Assembly (NCBI GenBank): GCA_903863315.1
Contig: CAIPBN010000290.1
Coordinates: forward strand, 1 to 11,497
DNA: 11,497 bases
Direction: 5' to 3'
Source: an uncultured Verrucomicrobiota bacterium
GTDB taxonomy: Bacteria; Verrucomicrobiota; Verrucomicrobiia; Limisphaerales; SXTU01
In this document: piece by piece, positions 1 to 6,643 of the stretch
Layout of the letters: each line of letters opens with the position of its first letter
How positions within the stretch are numbered: the first letter of the stretch is position 1
Position numbers and translations under genes: made by a program
Notes under the pieces: generated by a model
What the model was told of the DNA's origin: nothing
The model's input: the letters and a program-made list of their open reading frames with translations, nothing else
Databases searched by the model: none

Positions 1-1
1 C

Positions 2-439
2 GCCGCCACCTGCAACGCCGCCACCAACGGCCTCGCGGAGAAATGCACTTTCGAGCAGGCCAACGTGTTCGACTGGCTCAAAGCCCAGACCACCGTGGGG
101 CCGCACGAGAAACTGGTGCCCAAGTTCGAAGCCGTCATTCTCGATCCGCCCTCCTTCACGCGGAATCGCGCCTCGGTGCCGGACGCCCTGCGCGGTTACA
201 AGGAAATCCACCTTCGTGCGCTCCGGTTGCTGAAACCGGGCGGCCTGCTGGCCACCTTCTGCTGCTCGCACCATGTGGACAGCGCGACCTTCCAAGATGT
301 GATTCTGTCGGCCGCATTCGACACCCGCCGGGTGCTTCGCCGGGTGGCCACCTTTGGCCAATCCCCCGATCATCCGGTCATTCCGAGCATCCCGGAGACG
401 GAGTATCTGAAGGGCTTTGCCTTCGAAGTCGTGCGGTAG
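2..439 (+). CDS. Class I SAM-dependent rRNA methyltransferase, RlmI-like (3' end only)
   Basis: This is the C-terminal 145 residues of a gene whose start lies left of the window; the frame is open from base 2 to the TAG at 437-439. It belongs to the RlmI/RlmK-like family (COG1092), whose members methylate cytosine C5 in 23S rRNA using S-adenosylmethionine. Visible family features, in order, are the NVFDWL strand, the catalytic-domain motif ILDPPSF, GYKEIHLRALRLLKPGGLL, then TFCCSHHV with adjacent cysteines, and the tail DHPVIPSIPETEYLKGFAFEV. That tail closely matches the C-terminus of E. coli RlmI as I remember it. The N-terminal PUA domain and the SAM-binding GxGxG strand are outside the window, so the exact target base cannot be assigned. 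The gene converges on the next one, leaving 27 bp between their stop codons. Confidence 0.9.
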   Translation, partial: AATCNAATNGLAEKCTFEQANVFDWLKAQTTVGPHEKLVPKFEAVILDPPSFTRNRASVPDALRGYKEIHLRALRLLKPGGLLATFCCSHHVDSATFQDVILSAAFDTRRVLRRVATFGQSPDHPVIPSIPETEYLKGFAFEVVR

Positions 440-455
440 GCCGGCCAGCAAATGG

Positions 456-477
456 CGGCGAAGCGGTTACTTCGCCG
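456..477. terminator. Hairpin over the stop codon at a convergent gene end
   Basis: An 8-bp perfect inverted repeat (CGGCGAAG at 456-463, CTTCGCCG at 470-477) encloses a 6-nt loop. The TAA stop of the minus-strand gene (467-469) lies in that loop. It sits 17 bp beyond the stop of the plus-strand methyltransferase, so it could end transcription from both sides. No T-run follows on either strand, so a classic intrinsic terminator is not shown; call it a terminator-like hairpin. Confidence 0.4.
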
Positions 478-2737
478 GGGCGTTCGTGGACGTCGCCGTC
501 GTGGCTGCCTTCGTAGCTGCGTCTTTGGCTTCCTGAGCTTTGGCGTTGTCCTTCTCCCGTTGGATTTGAGCCGCAGACAAGGAGCCAACCGTCCCATCCG
601 TCAACCGGTAGATAAGGCCGAAGTGATTCAGCAGACTCACGACGAAGCAGACCAGCACGACAAACAGCCCAAGCTTCGGCAGCGCCGTGGGCACCTCGGG
701 ATACTTGACCGCGAACGAGGGCTGGGCACCCGGCGGCAGCGAGGCGGTCTCGGTCAACCGCCCTCCGAAAGGCACGTTCATCTTCACGCGACCGTTGATG
801 GCCCAGCCGTTGGCATCCAGGATCGGGCCCAGGTTCCGCTGGCGCAGCTTGAGCCACGCGATGAGCATCGAGGGGGTTGAAATCAGCAGCACGATGCCGC
901 CCATGGCCAGGCACACCTGCCAGAACGGCAAGGTGAGGATGCCCGCCAGGTAGCCCACGAGCGTTGCGAACAAGCTGCCAATGGCCCCGAAGGCAACGCC
1001 CAAGGCGGCCACGGTGCCCACATCCACCTTCTTCGGCTCCGGCTTGGCCTTGTCCACATTCGCGGCCGTCGTGGCTGCGGCACCGATTTTGGCGTCCGAC
1101 TCGGCTTGCGCCGCAGCAGCGCGCTTCGCGACCTGTTCCTCGATCAGACGGACAAGTTTCTTGTAAGGAGCCCAGAACGCCTGTCCGATGCTGATTGGGT
1201 TTTCGATGATCTTCGTGACCGTGGCATCCCAGTCGCGGCCTTTGCGATCGTAGAAAACGCCGTTGCGTCCGGTCATCAGGAAGTCCGAGTCACCACCGGT
1301 GAAGGCGGCGGCGATAGTCATCTTCTCGCCGCTCGGGCGGGAGCAATCACAGTAGGCGAGATAGGTCTTGGCCATGCCCGCCAGCGCGGCGTGCTTGCCG
1401 GCATCCGCCACGGGCACGCACAGGTTGCAACTGCGGCCGTCGAGATAGAGCGTGCCCAACTGGAACACCGCCTTGCGCTCACGGGAGTAGAAGTCCTCGA
1501 AGGAGACGAAGTTGACGAGAAGTTGCCGGAGGTCGCGTTGCAAGCGAGCCAGCTTTTCCACTCCGGCGATGGAATTGGCCTCGGCCTCCAGCGTCTTGTC
1601 CTTCGCAATCAGGGCCGTGAGCGTCTCCTTGCCGTTGCCGGCGAGGATTTCACGGACGCGAGGCAGGCCCAGCTTCTCCACCGAGCCACCGGCCTTGGCT
1701 CCCACCCACGCTTCGTAAGGAGCGAGTTTGCTGGCAATCGCAGCCCACCCTGCCTCCGTGAGGCTCGCCTGTTCGCCAAGCAGCGGCGAAACCACCTCCA
1801 CATTGAACTTCGCGAGGGCGGCGGTCCACGCAGGGTTGATTCCGTCGCGGAGCGGCAACGCCTTGCCGGCGGCGATGGACGCGATGGGGAAGCCGGCCAC
1901 CTCGGCCGCGCTGCTGGACATCTCCTTCGTAGCGAGCGCCACGTATTCGGCTTCGGAACGGTTCACGGCCGCAAGCGAGCGGGGATCAAATGCGGCCAGT
2001 CGGCAGCGGGTGAAGAAATCATCCACCTTACCCTTCACGGCCTTGAACGCGCCCAAGGCATCGGCGGTCTTGTCGCCGAGGGGCAAGATGTTGGCCGCGT
2101 CAGTTTCCGACTTCTTGTTCCACTCGGAGTAGGCGGTCGCATCAGCGAAGAACTGATCCACCTTGGCCTGCGACACCCCGGGACGCGCGCTGCGGTCATT
2201 CTCCGCGCCAAGGCAGGCGATGATGTCGGCAATGAGCGCCTTCGTAGGCGCGTCCTCGGCGGCTTCAGCGGGGATAACGCCGTCGCCGTTGAACTGGGTC
2301 TGCGCAAAGATCTTCGCCGTGTCCGAAGCGTCGTCCACGGAAATGCTGGTCGCATCCTTTTTTCCGAGGTTCACGAGGATCTGTTTGGCGGAGGCCAGCA
2401 ACGCCTTGCCCTCCGGATGGGAGTCGTTGATAGCGTTCAGCTCCAGTTGCTCGCCGCTGCGCAGCAACACATCGGGATTCTTGACCATTGCACAGCCCCA
2501 CGTCACGGCGGCGAGAATCTCCGGCACGCGGATGCGGCCGTCCTTATCGAGGTCGAGGAGGTCGAGCGTCTTTGGGTCCAGCTCAAGCCCGCGCGTGGGG
2601 CAGCTCAACGCTGCCCATAGCTTCTGGTCGAGGCTTGGCAGGTTGACCAAGTCCGCCCCGGTCTCGAATCGCACCTGGTCAAAGCCGCCGGCACGGAAGA
2701 ATTTCCAGACATGCGTGGAGGAACCATTGGTAATCAT
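467..2737 (-). CDS. Large membrane protein with EF-hand-like loop, function unknown
   Basis: This 756-residue protein is not one I can name. Residues 62-73 form a complete EF-hand-type calcium loop (DLDKDGRIRVPE, acidic at positions 1, 3, 5 and 12). A degenerate second copy, NGDGVI, is at 150-155 and lacks the first acidic residue. There is no N-terminal signal peptide. The middle (about 170-540) is mostly helical and carries four clustered cysteines (C437, C440, C463, C465), which could bind a metal. After a charged, Ala/Lys-rich linker come three hydrophobic segments at about 577-599, 604-627 and 688-706. The last ~30 residues are a low-complexity Ala/Lys/Thr tail. The likely topology is a large N-terminal domain anchored by a C-terminal membrane part. 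It starts at ATG with no clear ribosome binding site and appears to be transcribed alone. The EF-hand and membrane calls are direct readings; calcium binding is inferred. Confidence 0.85.
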   Translation of the reverse strand: MITNGSSTHVWKFFRAGGFDQVRFETGADLVNLPSLDQKLWAALSCPTRGLELDPKTLDLLDLDKDGRIRVPEILAAVTWGCAMVKNPDVLLRSGEQLELNAINDSHPEGKALLASAKQILVNLGKKDATSISVDDASDTAKIFAQTQFNGDGVIPAEAAEDAPTKALIADIIACLGAENDRSARPGVSQAKVDQFFADATAYSEWNKKSETDAANILPLGDKTADALGAFKAVKGKVDDFFTRCRLAAFDPRSLAAVNRSEAEYVALATKEMSSSAAEVAGFPIASIAAGKALPLRDGINPAWTAALAKFNVEVVSPLLGEQASLTEAGWAAIASKLAPYEAWVGAKAGGSVEKLGLPRVREILAGNGKETLTALIAKDKTLEAEANSIAGVEKLARLQRDLRQLLVNFVSFEDFYSRERKAVFQLGTLYLDGRSCNLCVPVADAGKHAALAGMAKTYLAYCDCSRPSGEKMTIAAAFTGGDSDFLMTGRNGVFYDRKGRDWDATVTKIIENPISIGQAFWAPYKKLVRLIEEQVAKRAAAAQAESDAKIGAAATTAANVDKAKPEPKKVDVGTVAALGVAFGAIGSLFATLVGYLAGILTLPFWQVCLAMGGIVLLISTPSMLIAWLKLRQRNLGPILDANGWAINGRVKMNVPFGGRLTETASLPPGAQPSFAVKYPEVPTALPKLGLFVVLVCFVVSLLNHFGLIYRLTDGTVGSLSAAQIQREKDNAKAQEAKDAATKAATTATSTNAPAK

Positions 2738-2925
2738 AAGGGAGCGCTGGGTTGGCTTGGGGGGTTACGTAAAATGACGGAGGCCGTTCAATGCTGGCTT
2801 CAACTCAAACCAGGAAATAACTTCTCACCGACGCGCTAGGTTTGTGGGCGGGAGGACGGGCAAACAAGCATTTTTTGCGCAGTCGAGCGCGAAGACAGGG
2901 TGCTGTCTAGGCGCCGTCCACCTCG

Positions 2926-3846
2926 TCAAGGACCGGCCGCAGTCGCACTGGGTGGACTGCGCATGCCCAGCTCACGGTTCAAAAACTCCGTCAGGCGCGG
3001 CACGGCCTCCGGTGGCGGACCAATGGCGTGGCCCTTGCCTCTGACGATCTCCAGATGAACCGGCACGCCCACTCGCTTCAATGCAGCCTGAAGCAGCTCG
3101 CTCTGGCGCAGCGGCACGAGCCGGTCACGGTCTCCGTGCAGCATGAAAAACGGCGGGGTCTGCCGGGAGACATAATTGGCCGGGTTCGCGGTTGCGACCC
3201 GGTCGCGGTTGTCCTGCACCGCTCCGCCGATGAGACGACCCACGTCGCTGAATGGCACCCGCCGCCAAAACCAACTGCCAGTCAGCTCGTCCAGATCGGT
3301 CGGCGGATAAAACGCCACCACGCAGCGCACGCGGGAAGACTGGTCAAGGTGCGGTCCCACATCCCACTCCCGCACTCCGGTCGCCGTGCCCAGCAATGCG
3401 GCAAGATGCCCGCCCGCCGACGCTCCAAACACACCGATGCGCTCCGGATCCAACTGATGTGCGACGGCCTGCGCGCGCAACCAGCGAATGGCCGCCCGGC
3501 AGTCCATGATCTGGGCCGGAAATTTCGCCTCGCTGCTCAGGCGATACTCAATGCTCGCGATGGCGATGCCATTGGTCACGAGCGGCGCGATGGGACACCA
3601 GTTTTTGCTCCCCGACTTCCAAGCCCCACCGTGAATCCAGACCAGCACGGGCAGTGGGTTCGTGGCTTGCTCGGGCAGGTAGAGATCCAGGCGCAACGGG
3701 CGGCCGGCAGCGCGGGAGTATTCGAGGTCGGCCAGTTTGCGCGCCCCGGTCGGAGCTGGAGTCGTGCAGCCGCAAAGGCCGGCCACGAGCAGCATCACGG
3801 TGGCGAATCCGCTCCGGAATTGCCGGCGAAAAGTGAAAATTTCCAC
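2926..3846 (-). CDS. Alpha/beta-hydrolase (esterase/lipase family), predicted lipoprotein
   Basis: This is a serine hydrolase of the Aes/BD-FAE-like group, probably acting on ester substrates outside the cytoplasm. With a GTG start at 3846 it has 306 residues. The oxyanion motif HGGAW is at 72-76. The nucleophile elbow GASAGG puts Ser at 143, the acid is likely Asp241 in HGDRDRLVP, and the base is His273 in GKGHAIG, so the triad is intact. The N-terminus has basic residues (RR), a hydrophobic stretch and then LCGC, an acceptable though unusual lipobox with Cys27 as the lipid site. I prefer GTG 3846 because it gives a normal-length signal peptide. A TTG at 3894 would add 16 residues and collide with the tlyA start. 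The first in-frame ATG would cut off the signal's charged region. No strong Shine-Dalgarno is visible. It is divergent from tlyA by about 47 bp. Confidence 0.88.
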   Translation of the reverse strand: MEIFTFRRQFRSGFATVMLLVAGLCGCTTPAPTGARKLADLEYSRAAGRPLRLDLYLPEQATNPLPVLVWIHGGAWKSGSKNWCPIAPLVTNGIAIASIEYRLSSEAKFPAQIMDCRAAIRWLRAQAVAHQLDPERIGVFGASAGGHLAALLGTATGVREWDVGPHLDQSSRVRCVVAFYPPTDLDELTGSWFWRRVPFSDVGRLIGGAVQDNRDRVATANPANYVSRQTPPFFMLHGDRDRLVPLRQSELLQAALKRVGVPVHLEIVRGKGHAIGPPPEAVPRLTEFLNRELGMRSPPSATAAGP

Positions 3847-3893
3847 GGCTTTGAGCTTTGTCGGCAGAACCCTTCGCGGCAAGCTCGCGCGCA

Positions 3894-4661
3894 ATGGCCA
3901 ATCGCTTGGATCAAGTCCTGGTGGCTCGCGGGCTGTGCGACAGCCGCGAGAAAGCCAAACGTGCCGTGATGGCGGGACAGGTGCTCGTCAACGGACAGGT
4001 CGCACGCAAGCCCAGCGACCCGGTGCGCGAGGCGGACGCGGTGGAACTGGCGGCGACGGAGAAATTCGTCAGCCGCGGCGGGCACAAGCTCGAACACGCG
4101 CTGGAGCACTTCCAGCTCGAAGCCACCGGCTTGATCTGCCTCGATCTCGGCGCTTCCACGGGGGGGTTCACCGACTGCCTGCTGCAACGCGGCGCGGCGC
4201 GGGTCGTGGCCGTGGACGTCGGCCAGGGCCAGCTCGCGTGGAAGCTGCGTAGCGATCCGCGCGTGGTGGTCATGGAGAAGACCAACGCGCGCGAACTCTC
4301 GGTGGAGAAGCTGTCCGCTGCCGGAGCCCCGGTGACCGCGTTCCCCCTGATCGTGGCCGACTGCTCGTTCATCTCGCTGCGCAAGATTCTCCCCGCCGCC
4401 GTCAAGCTGCTGACTCCGGGCGGCCGCCTCGTGGCACTCGTGAAGCCGCAATTCGAGGCTGGCAAAGCGGAAGCTGACAAGGGCGAAGGCGTCATCACGG
4501 ACCCGGCGGTGCATGCCCGTGTGCTGGCGGAGCTGGAGACGTTCATGCAAACGGAGCTGCCGGCCGTCGCCTGGCGCGGGGTGACGACGTCGCCTTTGCT
4601 CGGGCCGGCGGGGAACAAGGAATTCCTGCTGTTGCTCGAGGATGTCCGCCCCCGTGTCTGA
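3894..4661 (+). CDS. tlyA: TlyA-family rRNA 2'-O-methyltransferase (S4 + FtsJ-like)
   Basis: The 255-residue protein has the standard TlyA layout. An S4 RNA-binding domain occupies about 1-60 (RLDQVLVARGL, SREKAKRAVMAGQVLVNGQ). The conserved linker FVSRGGHKL is at 58-66, followed by a Rossmann methyltransferase domain. SAM-site motifs are LDLGASTGGFTDCLLQ (83-98) and VDVGQGQL (107-114). Later family motifs are DCSFISLRKILP (156-167), LVKPQFEAGK (182-191) and SPLLGPAGNKEFLL near the end. Family members methylate ribose 2'-OH groups in rRNA with S-adenosylmethionine; some are annotated as hemolysins, which is probably a misnomer. The ATG at 3894 is chosen because it gives the typical N-terminus; a TTG 36 bases upstream would add 12 atypical residues. 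folC follows 57 bp later in the same direction, suggesting co-transcription. Confidence 0.93.
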   Translation: MANRLDQVLVARGLCDSREKAKRAVMAGQVLVNGQVARKPSDPVREADAVELAATEKFVSRGGHKLEHALEHFQLEATGLICLDLGASTGGFTDCLLQRGAARVVAVDVGQGQLAWKLRSDPRVVVMEKTNARELSVEKLSAAGAPVTAFPLIVADCSFISLRKILPAAVKLLTPGGRLVALVKPQFEAGKAEADKGEGVITDPAVHARVLAELETFMQTELPAVAWRGVTTSPLLGPAGNKEFLLLLEDVRPRV

Positions 4662-4719
4662 GCCGCGGGCCGATTTGGACTTTGCGATGAAGACCCGGAA
4701 AGGCACGGTTTCGCGTTGA
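4642..4719 (+). CDS. Possible 25-codon coupling ORF between tlyA and folC
   Basis: A short frame starts at ATG 4642, inside the last codons of tlyA in another frame, and ends at TGA 4717-4719. The last base of its stop is the first base of the folC ATG (TGATG). It would encode 25 residues starting MSAPVSEP and ending TVSR, with no recognisable domain. GAGG lies directly against its start codon, too close for a normal ribosome binding site. It could serve translational coupling, carrying ribosomes from tlyA to folC, which itself has only a distant purine run (4697-4703). It could equally be chance. Confidence 0.25.
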   Translation: MSAPVSEPRADLDFAMKTRKGTVSR

Positions 4720-5999
4720 TGACTTACGCGGAAGCCATGGCTTATCTGCACGGGCTGGCGATGTTCGGCTCGCGCTTCGGGCTGGAGACGACGCGCCGGC
4801 TGGCTGAAGCGGCGGGCAATCCCCAGCAACAGTTGCGCTTCATCCACGTGGCGGGCACGAACGGAAAGGGCTCCACTTGCGCCATGCTGGAGAGCATTTA
4901 CCGCGCGGCGGGATTGCGCGTCGGACTGTTCACCTCGCCGCACCTGGTCTCGTTCCGCGAGCGGATGCAGGTGAACCGGCAGTTGATCAGCGAGGCGGAT
5001 GTGGCCCGGCTGGTGCAGGCGGTGCTCAAGGATCAGCGCTCCGGGCTGGACCCAAACCACCCGCCCACGCTCTTCGAGTTCGTGACGGTGATGGCGCTGC
5101 GATACTTCGCCGAGCAACGGTGCGAGCTGGTGATCTGGGAGACCGGGCTGGGCGGGCGGCTTGACGCCACCAACATTGTCACCCCGCTCGCGAGCGTCAT
5201 CACCAACATCGCGCTGGACCATCAGCAGTGGCTGGGAGACACGCTGGCCAAGATTGCGGCGGAGAAGGCCGGCATCATCAAGCCCCATGTGCCCGTGTTC
5301 AGTGGCGCAGTGGCCCCGGAAGCTGAGTTGGTCATCCGTTCGACGGCGGAACAAAACCACGCGCCGTTCACCCATGTGACGCACGCGCTGGAAACTGACG
5401 CGTCAGCCGGCGGTCCGCTGACCTTGCCACTGCCGGGTGCGCATCAGCGCCGCAACGCCGCACTCGCGGTGGCCGTGGTGGAAGGGCTTCAACAACAACT
5501 TCCAGTCAGCCAGGCAGCGTTGCGGCACGGACTGGAAACGGTGCATTGGGCGGGGCGCTTTCAGCGTGCGCAGATCGGCGGCCGCGAGTTCGTGCTGGAT
5601 GGGGCGCACAATCTGGACGGTGTTCAGGCCCTCGCCGCCGCGCTCCGGGAAACCTATCCGGACCAGCGCCTCGCCCTGGTGGTGGGAATGCTCGCCGACA
5701 AGGACTGGGAACTCATGGCGGCGACGCTGGCTCCACTGGGTCATCGCTTCGCCACCGTGCGAGTCAGCAGCGCCCGCACGCTGGAACCGACCTTGCTCGT
5801 CGCCGCCTTGCAACGCGCCAACCCGTCAGCCCAAGTGACCGCGCATGCAACCGTGGCTGATGCGCTGGCGGCGGTGGACACGGAACCGCGAGTGGTGGTG
5901 GCGGGATCGCTCTACCTCATCGGCGAGGCGTTGGAAAAACTGGGCCTAGCCACCGTGCCCGGCGAACGGGAATTGAACGAGTGGCAGCCGACGCGGTGA
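4719..5999 (+). CDS. folC: Folylpolyglutamate synthase / dihydrofolate synthase
   Basis: FolC is an ATP-dependent Mur-ligase-type enzyme of folate synthesis. It adds glutamate to tetrahydrofolates, and in many bacteria also joins glutamate to dihydropteroate. The protein has 426 residues, a usual length. Motifs in order are the P-loop GTNGKGST (46-53), SPHLVSFRERMQ (73-84), ETGLGGRLDATN (141-152), LDHQQWLG (166-173) with EKAGIIK (182-188), HQRRNAALA (242-250), DGAHN (294-298) at the start of the C-terminal domain, and the final AGSLYLIG (395-402). No key residue seems missing. The ATG at 4719 is preferred over the TTG immediately before it. It lies downstream of tlyA, probably in the same transcript. 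Whether it also has dihydrofolate synthase activity cannot be settled from motifs alone. Confidence 0.95.
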   Translation: MTYAEAMAYLHGLAMFGSRFGLETTRRLAEAAGNPQQQLRFIHVAGTNGKGSTCAMLESIYRAAGLRVGLFTSPHLVSFRERMQVNRQLISEADVARLVQAVLKDQRSGLDPNHPPTLFEFVTVMALRYFAEQRCELVIWETGLGGRLDATNIVTPLASVITNIALDHQQWLGDTLAKIAAEKAGIIKPHVPVFSGAVAPEAELVIRSTAEQNHAPFTHVTHALETDASAGGPLTLPLPGAHQRRNAALAVAVVEGLQQQLPVSQAALRHGLETVHWAGRFQRAQIGGREFVLDGAHNLDGVQALAAALRETYPDQRLALVVGMLADKDWELMAATLAPLGHRFATVRVSSARTLEPTLLVAALQRANPSAQVTAHATVADALAAVDTEPRVVVAGSLYLIGEALEKLGLATVPGERELNEWQPTR

Positions 6000-6019
6000 A
6001 GCCCCGGCGGGCGAACGAC

Positions 6020-6205
6020 TCAGAAGCGCACGTTCAGATTCAGGCTCATCCCGAGATCGAACCGGGTGTAGTCCGCCACCGCAGGGGTGTCCGAATCACG
6101 CACTTCATAGGACATAAAGCCGCGCAGGTTCACCTTCTCGTGCAGCGCGATGTAGGCCGAGAGGCCGACGCTGTGGAGGTAATCGAACCGCCCCGTCTGC
6201 CAGCC
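6020..6205 (-). pseudogene. 3' remnant of a beta-barrel outer-membrane protein
   Basis: Reading the minus strand back from the TGA at 6020-6022 gives about 60 residues with alternating polar/hydrophobic, aromatic-rich strands (GRFDYLHSVGLSAYIA, VNLRGFMSYEVRDSD, DYTRFDLGMSLNLNVRF). The end is a terminal phenylalanine, as outer-membrane barrels require. This is the last three or four strands of a porin-like or generic outer-membrane beta-barrel. Upstream of about codon 60 the frame stays open for some distance but no longer resembles a barrel. It overlaps the coding strand of the adenylate cyclase fragment, and no start codon gives a sensible protein. I therefore read it as a 5'-truncated gene. 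It ends 20 bp from the folC stop, in convergent orientation. The exact truncation point is uncertain by roughly 10 bp. Confidence 0.6.
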
Positions 6206-6486
6206 TGCTCGACCGCGTGATCGTGAAGGGCAAAAGCACGCCCGTGGAACTGCTGGAGATTCAAAACCCGCGCACCGTCGCGAATTACGCCGAGCTGGTG
6301 AAAGATTGGGATACCGCGTTGGCCCACTACACCGCCGGCCGATTCGCTGAAGCCCGCCCGCTGTTTGCCAAACTCGCAGAGCAGTTCAACGACGGCCCCA
6401 GCAAGCTCATGGTCCACCGCTGCGACGAACTGGCCGCCCATCCGCCCGCCGACTGGAAGGGCGTGTGGAAGATGGAAAACAAGTAG
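6202..6486 (+). pseudogene. 3' remnant of a class III adenylate/guanylate cyclase
   Basis: About 94 codons end at TAG 6484-6486. They begin at LLDRVIVKGKSTPVELLEI, the strand-turn-strand that closes the catalytic domain of class III nucleotide cyclases. A tail follows with ALAHYTAGRFAEARPLF, then HRCDEL and HPPADWKGVWKMENK, the C-terminus usual for CHASE2-type bacterial adenylate cyclases. Everything upstream is absent: the sensor region, the membrane segments and the metal- and ATP-binding half of the cyclase domain. The protein therefore cannot be catalytic. A GTG at 6217 could start an 89-residue peptide, but nothing suggests it is a gene in its own right. The break falls at about 6200, where the oppositely oriented barrel remnant also breaks. 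Confidence 0.7.
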
Positions 6487-6643
6487 CACCGCAAGCGCTG
6501 CTGGCCGCCGGTCAGCCCGTGTGCCCCAAGCAGTTCTCCGGGCGACCCAGCACGCGTCCCGGACGAGCCAGCTTGTCTCCCGGCATGCCCGGCCATCGCT
6601 CCGGCACGCCCAACGAGTGCGGCGGCGGCTCCGTTTTGGCGGC

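Noticed and set aside
1106..2620. Long plus-strand open frame opposite the EF-hand membrane protein
   Set aside because: It lies antisense to a clearly protein-like gene. Its product is an Arg/Gly/His/Val-rich mix without domains, as GC-rich antisense frames usually give.
2894..2907. GACAG/CTGTC hairpin as a terminator of the hydrolase gene
   Set aside because: It has only 5 bp with no T-run on the relevant strand; too weak to call.
3795..5384. 529-codon minus-strand frame opposite tlyA and folC
   Set aside because: It crosses two well-supported genes and its start, and has no domain of its own; antisense shadow.
6537..6563. TCCGGG/CCCGGA inverted repeat between convergent gene ends as a terminator
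   Set aside because: Six bp with a 15-nt loop and no T-run; could be chance in GC-rich DNA.
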